IMG/VR virus record: IMGVR_UViG_3300034108_001199
Location: 1-22,457 of that record
Length of the DNA: 22,457 nucleotides
Strand: one strand, 5' to 3'
Source: a virus
Each line of letters opens with the position of its first letter. Position 1 is the first letter of the stretch. A model generated the notes under the pieces. The model ran no database searches, was not told the DNA's origin, and saw nothing but the letters and a program-made list of their open reading frames with translations. Of the stretch, positions 13,773-21,297 are shown piece by piece. The translations under genes were made by a program, and so were the position numbers.

Positions 13773-14422
13773 AATTTACAAACGAAACAATTAACATCCT
13801 AAAGAACTTTGCTTCGGTGAATTCTGGTATAGTATTTAAACCTGGTTCTGAGCTCAAGACAATACATCCCCAGAAGACCATTATGGCATCAGCAAGAATA
13901 TCCGAAAGCATTCCAGGTGTTGCTCGGATTTATGATCTTCCTAGGTTCCTTGCTACTCTTAGTTTATTCGACGATCCTGACGTAGAATTTAAAGATGATC
14001 GGTTTATTATTTCTTCAAATAATAGAACTGTTAGTTACACTTATGCTGCTGAAGCAATGATTATAACTCCTCCAGATAAAGGTATCAATTTTCCTTCGCC
14101 AGATCTAGTTGTTAACATTACTTGGAAGGATCTTGATTCTGTTATTCGAGCAGCAGGAGTACTAAAACTATCTGAAATAGCATTCATCAACAACAATAAC
14201 AAAATTTCAGTTTCTGCTGTAGATTCTAAAAATACATCAGCAGATGTGTATAGCGTTGTTCTTGGTGACTGTACTCAAGTTGATCCGTTTAAAATGATCA
14301 TCAAGGTTGACAACCTTAAATTAGTACCAAACGACTATGAGGTATCCTTGTCATCTAAAGGATTAGCATATTTCAAATCGAATAAGGTAGATTATTACAT
14401 TGCTCTTGAGGCAACAAAATAA
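13769..14422 (+). CDS. 45: Sliding clamp gp45
   Basis: This trimeric processivity clamp tethers gp43 to DNA and, in T4, also links late transcription to replication. The 217-residue product matches the gp45 layout: an N-terminal MKFTNETINILKNFASVN helix, IMASARI, ARIYDLPRFLATLSLFDDPDVEF, a central ITWKDLDSVIRAAGVLKL and a C-terminal GLAYFKSNKVDYYIALE strand. Length is just under the T4 clamp (228). The start overlaps the stop of the glycosyltransferase gene (ATGA), with AGAAAGG upstream. In T4 the 45-44-62 mRNA is a RegA target; regA lies downstream here in the same order. Confidence 0.93.
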   Translation: MKFTNETINILKNFASVNSGIVFKPGSELKTIHPQKTIMASARISESIPGVARIYDLPRFLATLSLFDDPDVEFKDDRFIISSNNRTVSYTYAAEAMIITPPDKGINFPSPDLVVNITWKDLDSVIRAAGVLKLSEIAFINNNNKISVSAVDSKNTSADVYSVVLGDCTQVDPFKMIIKVDNLKLVPNDYEVSLSSKGLAYFKSNKVDYYIALEATK

Positions 14423-14433
14423 GGAGAAAAAAA

Positions 14434-14649
14434 ATGGAAACACAACTTACACTTAACGATATTGCATCGGTAATTAACATCATCGATGCGGTAAGTACTC
14501 GAGGTGCTTTTAGAGGCGAAGAACTTGCAGAAATAGGAACTCTTCGTAACAAGTTCGCTACTTTCTTGCAAGATGCACAACTGTCTGAAACCGAACTACA
14601 AGAATTGCCTTCTGTTGATGAATATGCAAATAGTGCAGAAGCTGAATAA
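14434..14649 (+). CDS. Hypothetical acidic protein between 45 and 44 (71 aa)
   Basis: A strong ribosome site (AAGGAGA) precedes ATG 14434, and the gene lies between the clamp and clamp-loader genes, so it is certainly expressed with them. The product is acidic and helical (LNDIASVINIIDAVSTRGAF, then ELAEIGTLRNKFATFLQDA), ending in an acidic tail. T4 has no gene here, but marine T4-like phages often have a small helical protein in this place. No function is assigned. Confidence 0.8.
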   Translation: METQLTLNDIASVINIIDAVSTRGAFRGEELAEIGTLRNKFATFLQDAQLSETELQELPSVDEYANSAEAE

Positions 14650-14674
14650 TTGAAAATTACTTGGAGGTGTTGTT

Positions 14675-15616
14675 ATGAAAGAGTTTTTGTGGTCGCAGAA
14701 ATATCGCCCAAGAACCGTGAATGAATCAATTCTGCCTAAAGATCTAAAGGACACCTTTCAAAAATTTGTTGATGACAAGAATGTTCCAAATTTGATTCTT
14801 GCTGGTAGAGCTGGTGTTGGGAAAACAACAATTGCACGTGCTATGCTTGATGAACTTCATGCTGACTATATTATTATCAATGGATCAATGAATGGAAACA
14901 TTGATACGCTTCGCGTTGATATTCAAAACTTTGCTTCAACTGTATCGTTTACCGGAGGAAGGAAATACGTAATCCTTGATGAGGCAGACTATTTAAACCC
15001 TCAATCGACACAGCCAGCCTTAAGAAATTTCATGGAAGAATTTTCAAAAAATTGTGGTTTCATTCTTACATGTAACTTTCTCAATCGCATTATTGATCCC
15101 TTACACTCTCGATGTTCAGTTATCAATTTCAACATCACTTCTTCAGATAAGCCTAAGCTTGCAACTCAATTTTTCAAGCGGGTTTGCGGTATACTTGATG
15201 CTGAAGGCGTGCCGTATAATCAAAAGGCTATTGCAGAACTTATCCAAAGCTATTTTCCTGATTGGCGTAGAGTACTTAACGAATTGCAACGCTATGCGGC
15301 GACTGGGAGTATTGATGAGGGCATTCTTCGAAACAAGGGATCTGAAACTCTTGAAGAACTTATTTCTCACTTAAAAAGTAAACGCTTTAACGATGTACGA
15401 AAGTGGGTAGGAGAACATTCTGATATTGATTCTGCCACTCTTTATCGGCAACTATATGATATTCTTCCAACAAAGCTTAATAGCTCTTCGTCAATTGCCG
15501 ATTCTATTATCATATTAGCCGAATATGAGTATAAGGAAGCATTTGTAGCTAATCCAGAGATTAATCGAGTTGCAGCGCTTATAACACTCATGGCAGAACT
15601 TAACGATTGGAAATAG
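14675..15616 (+). CDS. 44: Clamp loader large subunit gp44
   Basis: AAA+ ATPase that, as a gp44(4):gp62(1) complex, opens and loads the gp45 ring. Walker A is AGRAGVGKT (residues 43-51), Walker B is VILDEAD (D102-E103), sensor 1 is LTCNF (131-135), and the arginine-finger SRC is at 145-147. The N-terminal LWSQKYRPRTVNE is the RFC-box-like start, and the C-terminal collar is helical. Length 313 is like T4 (319). A strong ribosome site GGAGGTG lies before ATG 14675. The order 45-x-44-x-62-regA matches T4 with two small insertions. Confidence 0.96.
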   Translation: MKEFLWSQKYRPRTVNESILPKDLKDTFQKFVDDKNVPNLILAGRAGVGKTTIARAMLDELHADYIIINGSMNGNIDTLRVDIQNFASTVSFTGGRKYVILDEADYLNPQSTQPALRNFMEEFSKNCGFILTCNFLNRIIDPLHSRCSVINFNITSSDKPKLATQFFKRVCGILDAEGVPYNQKAIAELIQSYFPDWRRVLNELQRYAATGSIDEGILRNKGSETLEELISHLKSKRFNDVRKWVGEHSDIDSATLYRQLYDILPTKLNSSSSIADSIIILAEYEYKEAFVANPEINRVAALITLMAELNDWK

Positions 15617-15617
15617 C

Positions 15618-15824
15618 ATGAAATGGCTCAACTTCTTTACTGGTACGCGCGAGGAAATGCATGTTTGTTTGATATGTGCCAATAAGTTCTTACGGAAAGA
15701 CTGTGTTGAAATTAAATACCGCTATGGTTCTGGTGAAGGACATATAGGTACTGCGTATATGTGCAGTGAATGCAGCAATACAAATATTGAAGACGAGGAT
15801 CACGAAGATGTCGAATCCATTTGA
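15618..15824 (+). CDS. Zinc-ribbon-like small protein inserted between 44 and 62
   Basis: A 68-residue protein with two CxxC pairs (C17/C20 and C49/C52) spaced as in a zinc ribbon, preceded by the hydrophobic MKWLNFF and followed by an acidic tail (EDEDHEDVE). The ATG lies two bases after the gp44 stop, and the end overlaps gp62 by 17 bases, so translation is probably coupled. No homology to a named protein is recognised. Confidence 0.7.
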   Translation: MKWLNFFTGTREEMHVCLICANKFLRKDCVEIKYRYGSGEGHIGTAYMCSECSNTNIEDEDHEDVESI

Positions 15825-16203
15825 TTATGTGAATGAGATTCTTTTAACAAAAAAGAACTCGATGAGAGGAAGCGAAAACGATAGTTTAGCTGAAAGTGGA
15901 TATAATCCGTGGCTTACTAACGCGTCTTTATCATATCACGATGATACACTTCTTGCTGCTAACCTGTTGAATCAAAACGCGCACCTTTCCAAAAGAGCTC
16001 AATATGAACTTCTTCTTTCTGTTGTTAGACCAAAGAAAAGACAATTTAAGAAGTGGGTAAAAAATACTTCAAACGAAGACTTAGACGCAGTTTGCGAAGT
16101 ATACAAGTGTAATAAAACCATAGCAAAACAATATTTGTCTATTCTTTCTTCCGATCAAATTAGAATCTTAAAGGAATCGCTTATAACCGGAGGCAAAGAA
16201 TAA
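15808..16203 (+). CDS. 62: Clamp loader small subunit gp62
   Basis: A 131-residue protein recognised by position after gp44 and by the segment LLSVVRPKKRQFKKWVK, which parallels T4 gp62 'MAAVPRGKRYGKWAK'. The N-terminal MSNPFDYVNEILLTKK is also typical of marine T4-like gp62. The protein is all-helical in appearance and shorter than T4's (187), as in cyanophages. The start ATG 15808 is chosen over an upstream in-frame one because MSNPFDY begins the conserved part; it is reached through overlap with the zinc-ribbon gene. It caps the gp44 ring to form the clamp loader. Confidence 0.87.
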   Translation: MSNPFDYVNEILLTKKNSMRGSENDSLAESGYNPWLTNASLSYHDDTLLAANLLNQNAHLSKRAQYELLLSVVRPKKRQFKKWVKNTSNEDLDAVCEVYKCNKTIAKQYLSILSSDQIRILKESLITGGKE

Positions 16204-16222
16204 CATTGTAACCACCATATAA

Positions 16223-16230
16223 TATAAATA
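16223..16230 (+). promoter_or_regulatory. T4-type late promoter TATAAATA upstream of regA
   Basis: An exact TATAAATA lies 111 bases before the RegA start, in a 137-base gap. The leader downstream holds a short hairpin made of two EcoRI-type palindromes (GAATTC at 16247-16252 and 16256-16261 around a TTG loop). A late-type sequence before an early regulator is unexpected, so the function is uncertain; in marine T4-like phages TATAAATA-like sites may serve other times. Confidence 0.5.
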
Positions 16231-16340
16231 ATGTTGGACCCAATTGGAATTCTTGGAATTCTATAGGGTAAGGATTAGTTAATGACTAGTCTCAACAATA
16301 TTAATTATCGCTGAATCAACGGCGAATAGAGGTGGAAATA

Positions 16341-16736
16341 ATGAGTGCTGTAGATAATTTTGTAGAAGTAACACTACCATCACAAGACTCCTTTCTTAAA
16401 ATAAAGGAAACTCTTACAAGAATTGGCGTAGCTTCAAAGAAAGACAAGACTCTATATCAGTCTTGTCACATTTTACATAAACAAGGCAAATATTACATTG
16501 TGCATTTCAAAGAGCTTTTCATATTAGATGGAAAGGCCCAAGAACTATCAGAAGAAGATAGAGCTCGGCGTAATACGATTGTTAATCTTCTTGAAGAGTG
16601 GAAATTGGTGAGTATAGTTATCCCTGAATCCACACAAAATGTAGTTGCTCCTTTATCACAAATAAAGATACTTTCTTATAAAGAAAAGGACGCATGGACT
16701 ACGATTGCAAAATATAGCATCGGTAAAAGAAAATAG
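16341..16736 (+). CDS. regA: Translational repressor RegA
   Basis: RegA binds early phage mRNAs near their start codons and represses translation, including its own and clamp genes in T4. This 131-residue protein follows T4 RegA closely: FLKIKETLTRIGVASKKDK, LYQSCHILHKQGKYYIVHFKE, EEDRARRNTIVNLLEEWKL and a C-terminal WTTIAKYSIG. ATG 16341 follows AGAGGTGG; an in-frame GTG at 16332 lies in the ribosome site and is rejected. It is about 9 residues longer than T4 at the ends. Gene order 62-regA-43 is the T4 one with hsp20 inserted before 43. Confidence 0.96.
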   Translation: MSAVDNFVEVTLPSQDSFLKIKETLTRIGVASKKDKTLYQSCHILHKQGKYYIVHFKELFILDGKAQELSEEDRARRNTIVNLLEEWKLVSIVIPESTQNVVAPLSQIKILSYKEKDAWTTIAKYSIGKRK

Positions 16737-16767
16737 TTGACATAAACGGTGTTTTAGTATATAAATA
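16737..16767 (+). promoter_or_regulatory. hsp20 promoter: TTGACA-17-TATAAA, overlapping a late-type TATAAATA
   Basis: TTGACA at 16737-16742 overlaps the last bases after the RegA stop, with a 17-base spacer and TATAAA at 16760-16765. The same -10 extends to an exact TATAAATA (16760-16767), so both host sigma70 and a phage late sigma could use it. Transcription would start around 16771-16773, at the foot of the first leader hairpin. Confidence 0.75.
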
Positions 16768-16770
16768 AAT

Positions 16771-16820
16771 TGGGATGCCAATAGTGGGTCCCATTTATTA
16801 GCTTGCTTAACGGAGGCACC
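16771..16820 (+). promoter_or_regulatory. ROSE-like RNA thermometer in the hsp20 leader
   Basis: The roughly 50-base leader folds into two hairpins with little left over. Hairpin 1: 16772-16780 (GGGATGCCA, G77 bulged) pairs with 16785-16792 (TGGGTCCC) around AUAG. Hairpin 2: 16801-16806 (GCUUGC) pairs with 16812-16817 (GGAGGC) around a UUAAC loop, burying the whole Shine-Dalgarno and containing a central G-G mismatch. The U-U-G-C-U just upstream of the ribosome site is the hallmark of ROSE elements, which control small heat-shock genes of rhizobia and other proteobacteria by melting on warming. Folding was done by hand. Confidence 0.62.
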
Positions 16821-17303
16821 ATGCAAAATTTTTATGATACTATAGGGTTTGAGAAAATCTTTCAACGTATAAAAGAACTTGAAACTCAAACGACTAAAGC
16901 AATCGCATATCCACCATACAACATCAAACGCACAAGTGATAACACATATGTTATCGAAATTGCTATTGCTGGATTCAATAAAAGTGATATTGAAATCACT
17001 CTTGAAGATAGCACCTTAAAGGTAACTGGACGTGTCAGCAAAGATCAGGAAAACGAAAAAGACTTCATTTTTAAGGGTATTGCTGAACGACCATTTAATA
17101 GAGTGTTTACACTAGCCGATACAGTAGAAATCAAAAACGCTGAGCTTATAAACGGTATGCTTCGTATTTGGCTTGATGATTTTATACCGAAAAAGAAGAC
17201 TAGAAAAGTCGAGATTAATGATCCAACTACCGGTAAACCATCAAGGGCTTACAAAGAAACTTCTGAACCAGAACCTGGTTCATATGGTTATCTTAGCGAA
17301 TAA
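16821..17303 (+). CDS. hsp20: Small heat-shock protein Hsp20 (alpha-crystallin domain)
   Basis: A 160-residue holdase chaperone. The alpha-crystallin domain spans about residues 32-125: YNIKRTSDNTYVIEIAIAGF, DIEITLEDSTLKVTG, RPFNRVFTLADTVEI and the signature A107-ELI-NGML (A-x-x-x-N-G-x-L). VEI near residue 120 is the likely C-terminal I-x-I-type anchoring motif. The N-terminal arm is short, and the C-terminal tail is rich in P, E and G. Hsp20 next to the DNA polymerase region is a hallmark of marine T4-like phages. It has its own promoter and a structured leader, so it is separately regulated from regA and 43. Confidence 0.93.
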   Translation: MQNFYDTIGFEKIFQRIKELETQTTKAIAYPPYNIKRTSDNTYVIEIAIAGFNKSDIEITLEDSTLKVTGRVSKDQENEKDFIFKGIAERPFNRVFTLADTVEIKNAELINGMLRIWLDDFIPKKKTRKVEINDPTTGKPSRAYKETSEPEPGSYGYLSE

Positions 17304-17331
17304 AAACTAATATATTGATAAACTAACTAGT

Positions 17332-17362
17332 GCAATTAGCGGTTATAGCTGCTAATTGCTTT
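17332..17362 (+). promoter_or_regulatory. Hairpin in the gap before gene 43 (terminator or translational operator)
   Basis: A perfect 9-bp inverted repeat GCAATTAGC (17332-17340) / GCTAATTGC (17351-17359) encloses a 10-base loop and is followed by only three T. It lies 24 bases before the gp43 ATG, with the ribosome site GAGG at 17376. It may end hsp20 transcription or, as in T4 where gp43 binds a hairpin in its own leader, act as an RNA operator. The short T run disfavours a strong terminator. Confidence 0.5.
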
Positions 17363-17383
17363 AACATATTATAATGAGGTTTT

Positions 17384-19903
17384 ATGGGAAGTTTTTATAC
17401 ATCAGTTTATCGATATGGAGGAAGTATACTACATCGCGGTTATACAGAAAACGGCACCAGAATACATGAAAGAGTAAAATTCTCACCAACCTTTTTTCTT
17501 AAAGCAAAAGGTGATTCGTGGGATGGTAAATGGAAAGCGCTAGACGATACTAAAGTAAATGCGATTAAGTTTGACTCTATTAATGAAGCTAAAGAATTCT
17601 TTGATTTATACAAAGACGTTGACAATTTCACAGTGTATGGGAATAATAACTATGCCACACAGTTCATTAACGATCGCTATCCAGGCGACATTAAAGCAAA
17701 TCTAAATCACATTGCAGTTGGCAATCTTGATATTGAGGTTCAATCAAACGACGGATTCCCACATCCTGAAAAGGCGGAACATCCAGTCACAGCAATTACA
17801 GTAAAGAATAGCAAAAGTACGATATATCATTGTTGGGGCTTAAAGCCATATGATGCCAGCAAAGCTACTGGAATTCCAGAGGGATGTATGGTTCGTTACG
17901 TAAAATGTCAGAATGAATCAGAACTCTTAATGAAATTCCTAACATATTGGGAAGAACATTATCCCGATGTTATCACTGGATGGAATGCAAGACTATTCGA
18001 CATTCCATATTTAGTGAATAGAATAGCTCGTGTTCTTGACGAAAACTGGGCAAAAAAGCTTTCTCCATGGAACGTTGTGAATTATCGTCAGATTAACGTC
18101 AAGGGTAAATCCCTCGACGCATATGAGATCTATGGTATTGAGCAACTAGATTATTTAGATTTATTCCAGAAATTTGGGTATGTATACGGAACCCAGGAAT
18201 CATATTCACTCGATCATATTGCAAACGTGATTCTCGGTGAGAGAAAATTGTCGTACGAGGAGTATGGTTCTCTTCATGAGTTATACGAAAAAGATCATCA
18301 AAAATTCATTGATTATAATCTTAGGGACGTTGTTCTTGTAGATAAGCTGGAACAACAAACCGGTCTTCTTGCGCTTGCCCTAATCATTGCGTACAAAGGA
18401 GGCGTGAATTATCCTGATACCCTTGGCACTACTGCCATTTGGGATTCTATCATCTATCGGTATCTAAGCAAAAAGAATATCGTGGTGTCGCCATCAGCAA
18501 ATAAGTTCCGGCCGGAATACCCAGGAGGTTATGTTAAGGATCCAGTTGTTGGTCGACATGAGTGGATTGCATCCTTTGACTTGAACTCTCTGTATCCTAT
18601 GACAATTGTGCAATATAACATGTCACCAGAAACGATTGTCGATGAAACCGGTCCAGTTATGCCTCGTGATGTCGACTACTACCTAAATGGTATAGACCTG
18701 CCTCCAGAGGTTCACGAGATGAATGTAGCAGTGGCTGCGAACGGTGCTATGTTTCGAAAAGACAAACAAGGTGTAATTCCAGAGATCATCGAAAATTACT
18801 ATGCTGAACGAAAAGCCATGAAAAGGGAAATGCTTTTAATAAAACAAAAGTATGAAAAAAAACCGAGTTCAGAACTCAAAAGAGAAATGAACCAACTAGA
18901 TAATGGACAACAGGCTGTAAAGATTCTTTTGAATTCCTTGTATGGAGCGCTGGCAAACAAATATTTCAGACACTTTGACATTAGAATTGCTGAAGGTATT
19001 ACTTTATCTGGTCAACTCGCAATTCGATGGGCAGAAAAGCACATGAATATCGCAATGAATAAAATCATGAATACATCGAATGTTGATTATGTTCTTTACA
19101 TGGATACTGATTCATTATACGTGAATATGGCTCCTCTTGTTAAGAGTGTAAATCCCCAAGATCCAGTTGACTTTCTCGATAAGGCTTGTGCGAAAAAATT
19201 TGAAGGAGTTCTTGAGGATGCGTATTTAGAACTATTTAAGCAACAAAACGCTTTGAAAAACACAATGGCTATGAAAAGAGAATCAATCGCTGATGCTGGA
19301 ATATGGACAGCGAAAAAAAGATATATCCTTAACGTTCATAACTCAGAAGGTGTTCAATATGCTGAGCCTGAACTGAAGGTAATGGGTATTGAAGCAGTAA
19401 AATCATCGACTCCAGCAATTGTACGCGGTAAGTTTAAAGAAGCCTATAAGATTATGCTATCTGGGAATGAAGAAAGTTTACAGAAATTTGTAAGTGAATT
19501 CTATGATAAGTTTAAAGGGCTTCCTCCAGAAGACGTTAGCTTTCCTCGAGGTGTAAGCGAAATTGATAAGTGGGAAGATAAAAATAGTCTTTTCAAAAAA
19601 GGCGTACCAATTCATGTAAGAGGAGCAATCATTTACAATAACGAAGTAAAAAAGTTACAACTTCGTGAAGATGAAATTAAGAATGGTAACAAGGTAAAGT
19701 TTTGCTATCTCAAGCTTCCCAATCATGCTGCAACTAACATTATTTCATTTCCGCGCTTTTTACCCAAAGAATTGAACTTGCATAAGTACATAGACTACGA
19801 TATGCAATTTAACAAGACCTTTAGGGATCCCCTCAAGCTAGTATCTGATGCAATTGGTTGGCACCTTGAACATGTCAATACAATTGAGAGTTTCTTTGAT
19901 TGA
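17384..19903 (+). CDS. 43: DNA polymerase gp43 (family B)
   Basis: Replicative polymerase with proofreading. The 3'-5' exonuclease motifs are Exo I DIE (D116, E118), Exo II GWNARLFDIPYL and Exo III YNLRDVVLVDKL. Polymerase motifs are A SFDLNSLYP (D399), B KILLNSLYGALANKYF and C YMDTDSLY (D574, D576). Length is 839 against 898 in T4, as in cyanophages; the C-terminus ends FRDPLKLVSDAIGWHLEHVNTIESFFD, with a likely clamp-binding end. Start ATG 17384 follows GAGG. All catalytic residues are intact. Its stop codon is inside the uvsX promoter, so uvsX transcription is started independently. Confidence 0.97.
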   Translation: MGSFYTSVYRYGGSILHRGYTENGTRIHERVKFSPTFFLKAKGDSWDGKWKALDDTKVNAIKFDSINEAKEFFDLYKDVDNFTVYGNNNYATQFINDRYPGDIKANLNHIAVGNLDIEVQSNDGFPHPEKAEHPVTAITVKNSKSTIYHCWGLKPYDASKATGIPEGCMVRYVKCQNESELLMKFLTYWEEHYPDVITGWNARLFDIPYLVNRIARVLDENWAKKLSPWNVVNYRQINVKGKSLDAYEIYGIEQLDYLDLFQKFGYVYGTQESYSLDHIANVILGERKLSYEEYGSLHELYEKDHQKFIDYNLRDVVLVDKLEQQTGLLALALIIAYKGGVNYPDTLGTTAIWDSIIYRYLSKKNIVVSPSANKFRPEYPGGYVKDPVVGRHEWIASFDLNSLYPMTIVQYNMSPETIVDETGPVMPRDVDYYLNGIDLPPEVHEMNVAVAANGAMFRKDKQGVIPEIIENYYAERKAMKREMLLIKQKYEKKPSSELKREMNQLDNGQQAVKILLNSLYGALANKYFRHFDIRIAEGITLSGQLAIRWAEKHMNIAMNKIMNTSNVDYVLYMDTDSLYVNMAPLVKSVNPQDPVDFLDKACAKKFEGVLEDAYLELFKQQNALKNTMAMKRESIADAGIWTAKKRYILNVHNSEGVQYAEPELKVMGIEAVKSSTPAIVRGKFKEAYKIMLSGNEESLQKFVSEFYDKFKGLPPEDVSFPRGVSEIDKWEDKNSLFKKGVPIHVRGAIIYNNEVKKLQLREDEIKNGNKVKFCYLKLPNHAATNIISFPRFLPKELNLHKYIDYDMQFNKTFRDPLKLVSDAIGWHLEHVNTIESFFD

Positions 19904-19928
19904 CATAGAAAGCATTTAGAGATATAAT
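19900..19928 (+). promoter_or_regulatory. Consensus sigma70 promoter for uvsX
   Basis: TTGACA at 19900-19905 and TATAAT at 19923-19928, separated by exactly 17 bases, both perfect consensus. The -35 overlaps the gp43 stop codon. Transcripts would start about 19935, leaving a 27-base leader with a CGGAGA ribosome site. Confidence 0.85.
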
Positions 19929-19961
19929 ATTACATAATCACAAATCGGAGAATTTCATTTA

Positions 19962-21044
19962 ATGTCGCTAATAGAAAAATTGATCAAATCTTCAACAATC
20001 AAGCTCACATCGCCTTTGCTCGATTCTAAGGTATTTGGCAAGAAAGAATCAGTCCCAACACAAGTGCCGATGATAAACGTCGCTTTATCAGGTAGTGTTG
20101 ATGGTGGGCTTCTTCCGGGTCTTACAATGCTAGCTGGCCCATCTAAACACTTCAAATCTGCGTTTGCTCTACTTATGGCCGGAGCATATCAGAAGAAGTA
20201 TAAGGACGCGATTGTGTTATTTTACGATTCAGAGTTTGGTACGCCTCAAGCTTATTTTGAAGCATTTGATATTGACATGACTCGAGTAATTCACACGCCT
20301 ATTACTAACGTTGAAGAACTTAAGTTTGATATTGTTAAGCAGCTTGAAGCGATTGAAAAGAAAGATAGAGTCATCATCATTTTAGACTCGATCGGTAACC
20401 TTGCTTCAAAGAAAGAAGTCGATGATGCTGCCGATGGTAAGTCTGTTGCAGACATGTCTCGTGCTAAACAAATCAAATCCCTGTTCCGCATTGTTACACC
20501 TCATCTGAATCTAAAAGATATACCAATGGTTGTAGTGAATCATATCTATATGGAACAGGGCTTGTATCCAAAGGCGATTGTGAGCGGTGGAACCGGGATT
20601 TATTTGTCGGCTGATAATATTTGGATCATCGGCCGGCAGCAAGAAAAAGAAGGTACCGAGATTAAGGGCTATCATTTTGTGATTAACATTGAAAAATCGC
20701 GCCATGTACGTGAAAAGTCAAAAATTCCAATTACTGTCACGTTCGATGGTGGTATCGCCAAATGGTCCGGACTCATGGACGTAGCAGAAGAAGGTGGATT
20801 CCTTCGTAAACCAAAGGTTGGTTGGTATGAGGCGGTGAATCCTGATACTGGAGAAGTGCTTTCAGATAAACTTCTTCGAGCAAAAGAAATTGCCGATAAC
20901 GGTGATTTCTGGAAAATGCTGTTTGACAAAACCAATTTTGCAGGTTATATTAAAGATCGGTATACAGTATCGAATCGTTCTCTTCTCAATGACGATGAAC
21001 CTCGAGCATATCAAGATGATGAGGAAGATGAAAGTATCGATTGA
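19962..21044 (+). CDS. uvsX: Recombinase UvsX (RecA-like)
   Basis: Strand-exchange recombinase that forms filaments on single-stranded DNA and drives recombination-dependent replication. Walker A is GPSKHFKSAF, with the lysine-serine of UvsX instead of the RecA GKT, as in T4 (GPSKSFKS). Walker B is VIIILDSIGN; a DSEFGTPQAYF segment follows the P-loop, and VSGGTGIYLSADNIWIIGR is the DNA-binding loop region. The C-terminus is acidic (DDEPRAYQDDEEDE), as in T4 where the tail is regulatory. Length 360 is close to T4 (391). It has its own strong promoter. UvsY is not in the window. Confidence 0.96.
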   Translation: MSLIEKLIKSSTIKLTSPLLDSKVFGKKESVPTQVPMINVALSGSVDGGLLPGLTMLAGPSKHFKSAFALLMAGAYQKKYKDAIVLFYDSEFGTPQAYFEAFDIDMTRVIHTPITNVEELKFDIVKQLEAIEKKDRVIIILDSIGNLASKKEVDDAADGKSVADMSRAKQIKSLFRIVTPHLNLKDIPMVVVNHIYMEQGLYPKAIVSGGTGIYLSADNIWIIGRQQEKEGTEIKGYHFVINIEKSRHVREKSKIPITVTFDGGIAKWSGLMDVAEEGGFLRKPKVGWYEAVNPDTGEVLSDKLLRAKEIADNGDFWKMLFDKTNFAGYIKDRYTVSNRSLLNDDEPRAYQDDEEDESID

Positions 21045-21297
21045 GTACTTTACAGATCGTAAGAGACACCTGGTGTGTATTCCTTATTCGATCGAAAATC
21101 TCCACAAAATGGCAGAAGATCTTAGCATTGGGCGACATTGGTTTCATAGAGGCTCTGGCCTAGATCATTATGATATTCCAAAGAAACGTATTGCTGAGAT
21201 TGAAGCTAGGTGTGTAATTATTACATCTAAAGAAATTCTAGAAATTATTAGAGGGACGTATGATAGAGCAAACGATTCTAGCGGGGATGATTTATAA
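21028..21297 (+). CDS. DUF4031-like protein between uvsX and 41 (89 aa)
   Basis: Starts at ATG 21028 inside the end of uvsX (17-base overlap) and ends 38 bases inside gene 41, a nested, coupled layout. The pattern is an N-terminal beta strand (VSIEYFTDRKRHLVCIPYSI), a helix (LHKMAEDLSIGRHWFHRG), then DHYDIPKKRIAEIEA and a final helix, which fits DUF4031, a small family of unknown function whose hallmark is an HYD/HY-T motif and a basic helix. An internal ATG a few residues upstream (21016) is possible. Confidence 0.78.
   Translation: MKVSIEYFTDRKRHLVCIPYSIENLHKMAEDLSIGRHWFHRGSGLDHYDIPKKRIAEIEARCVIITSKEILEIIRGTYDRANDSSGDDL

Noticed and set aside
17619-17650. TTGACA-17-AATAAT inside gene 43
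   Set aside because: Within coding sequence of a conserved polymerase, -10 is poor and no gene begins nearby.
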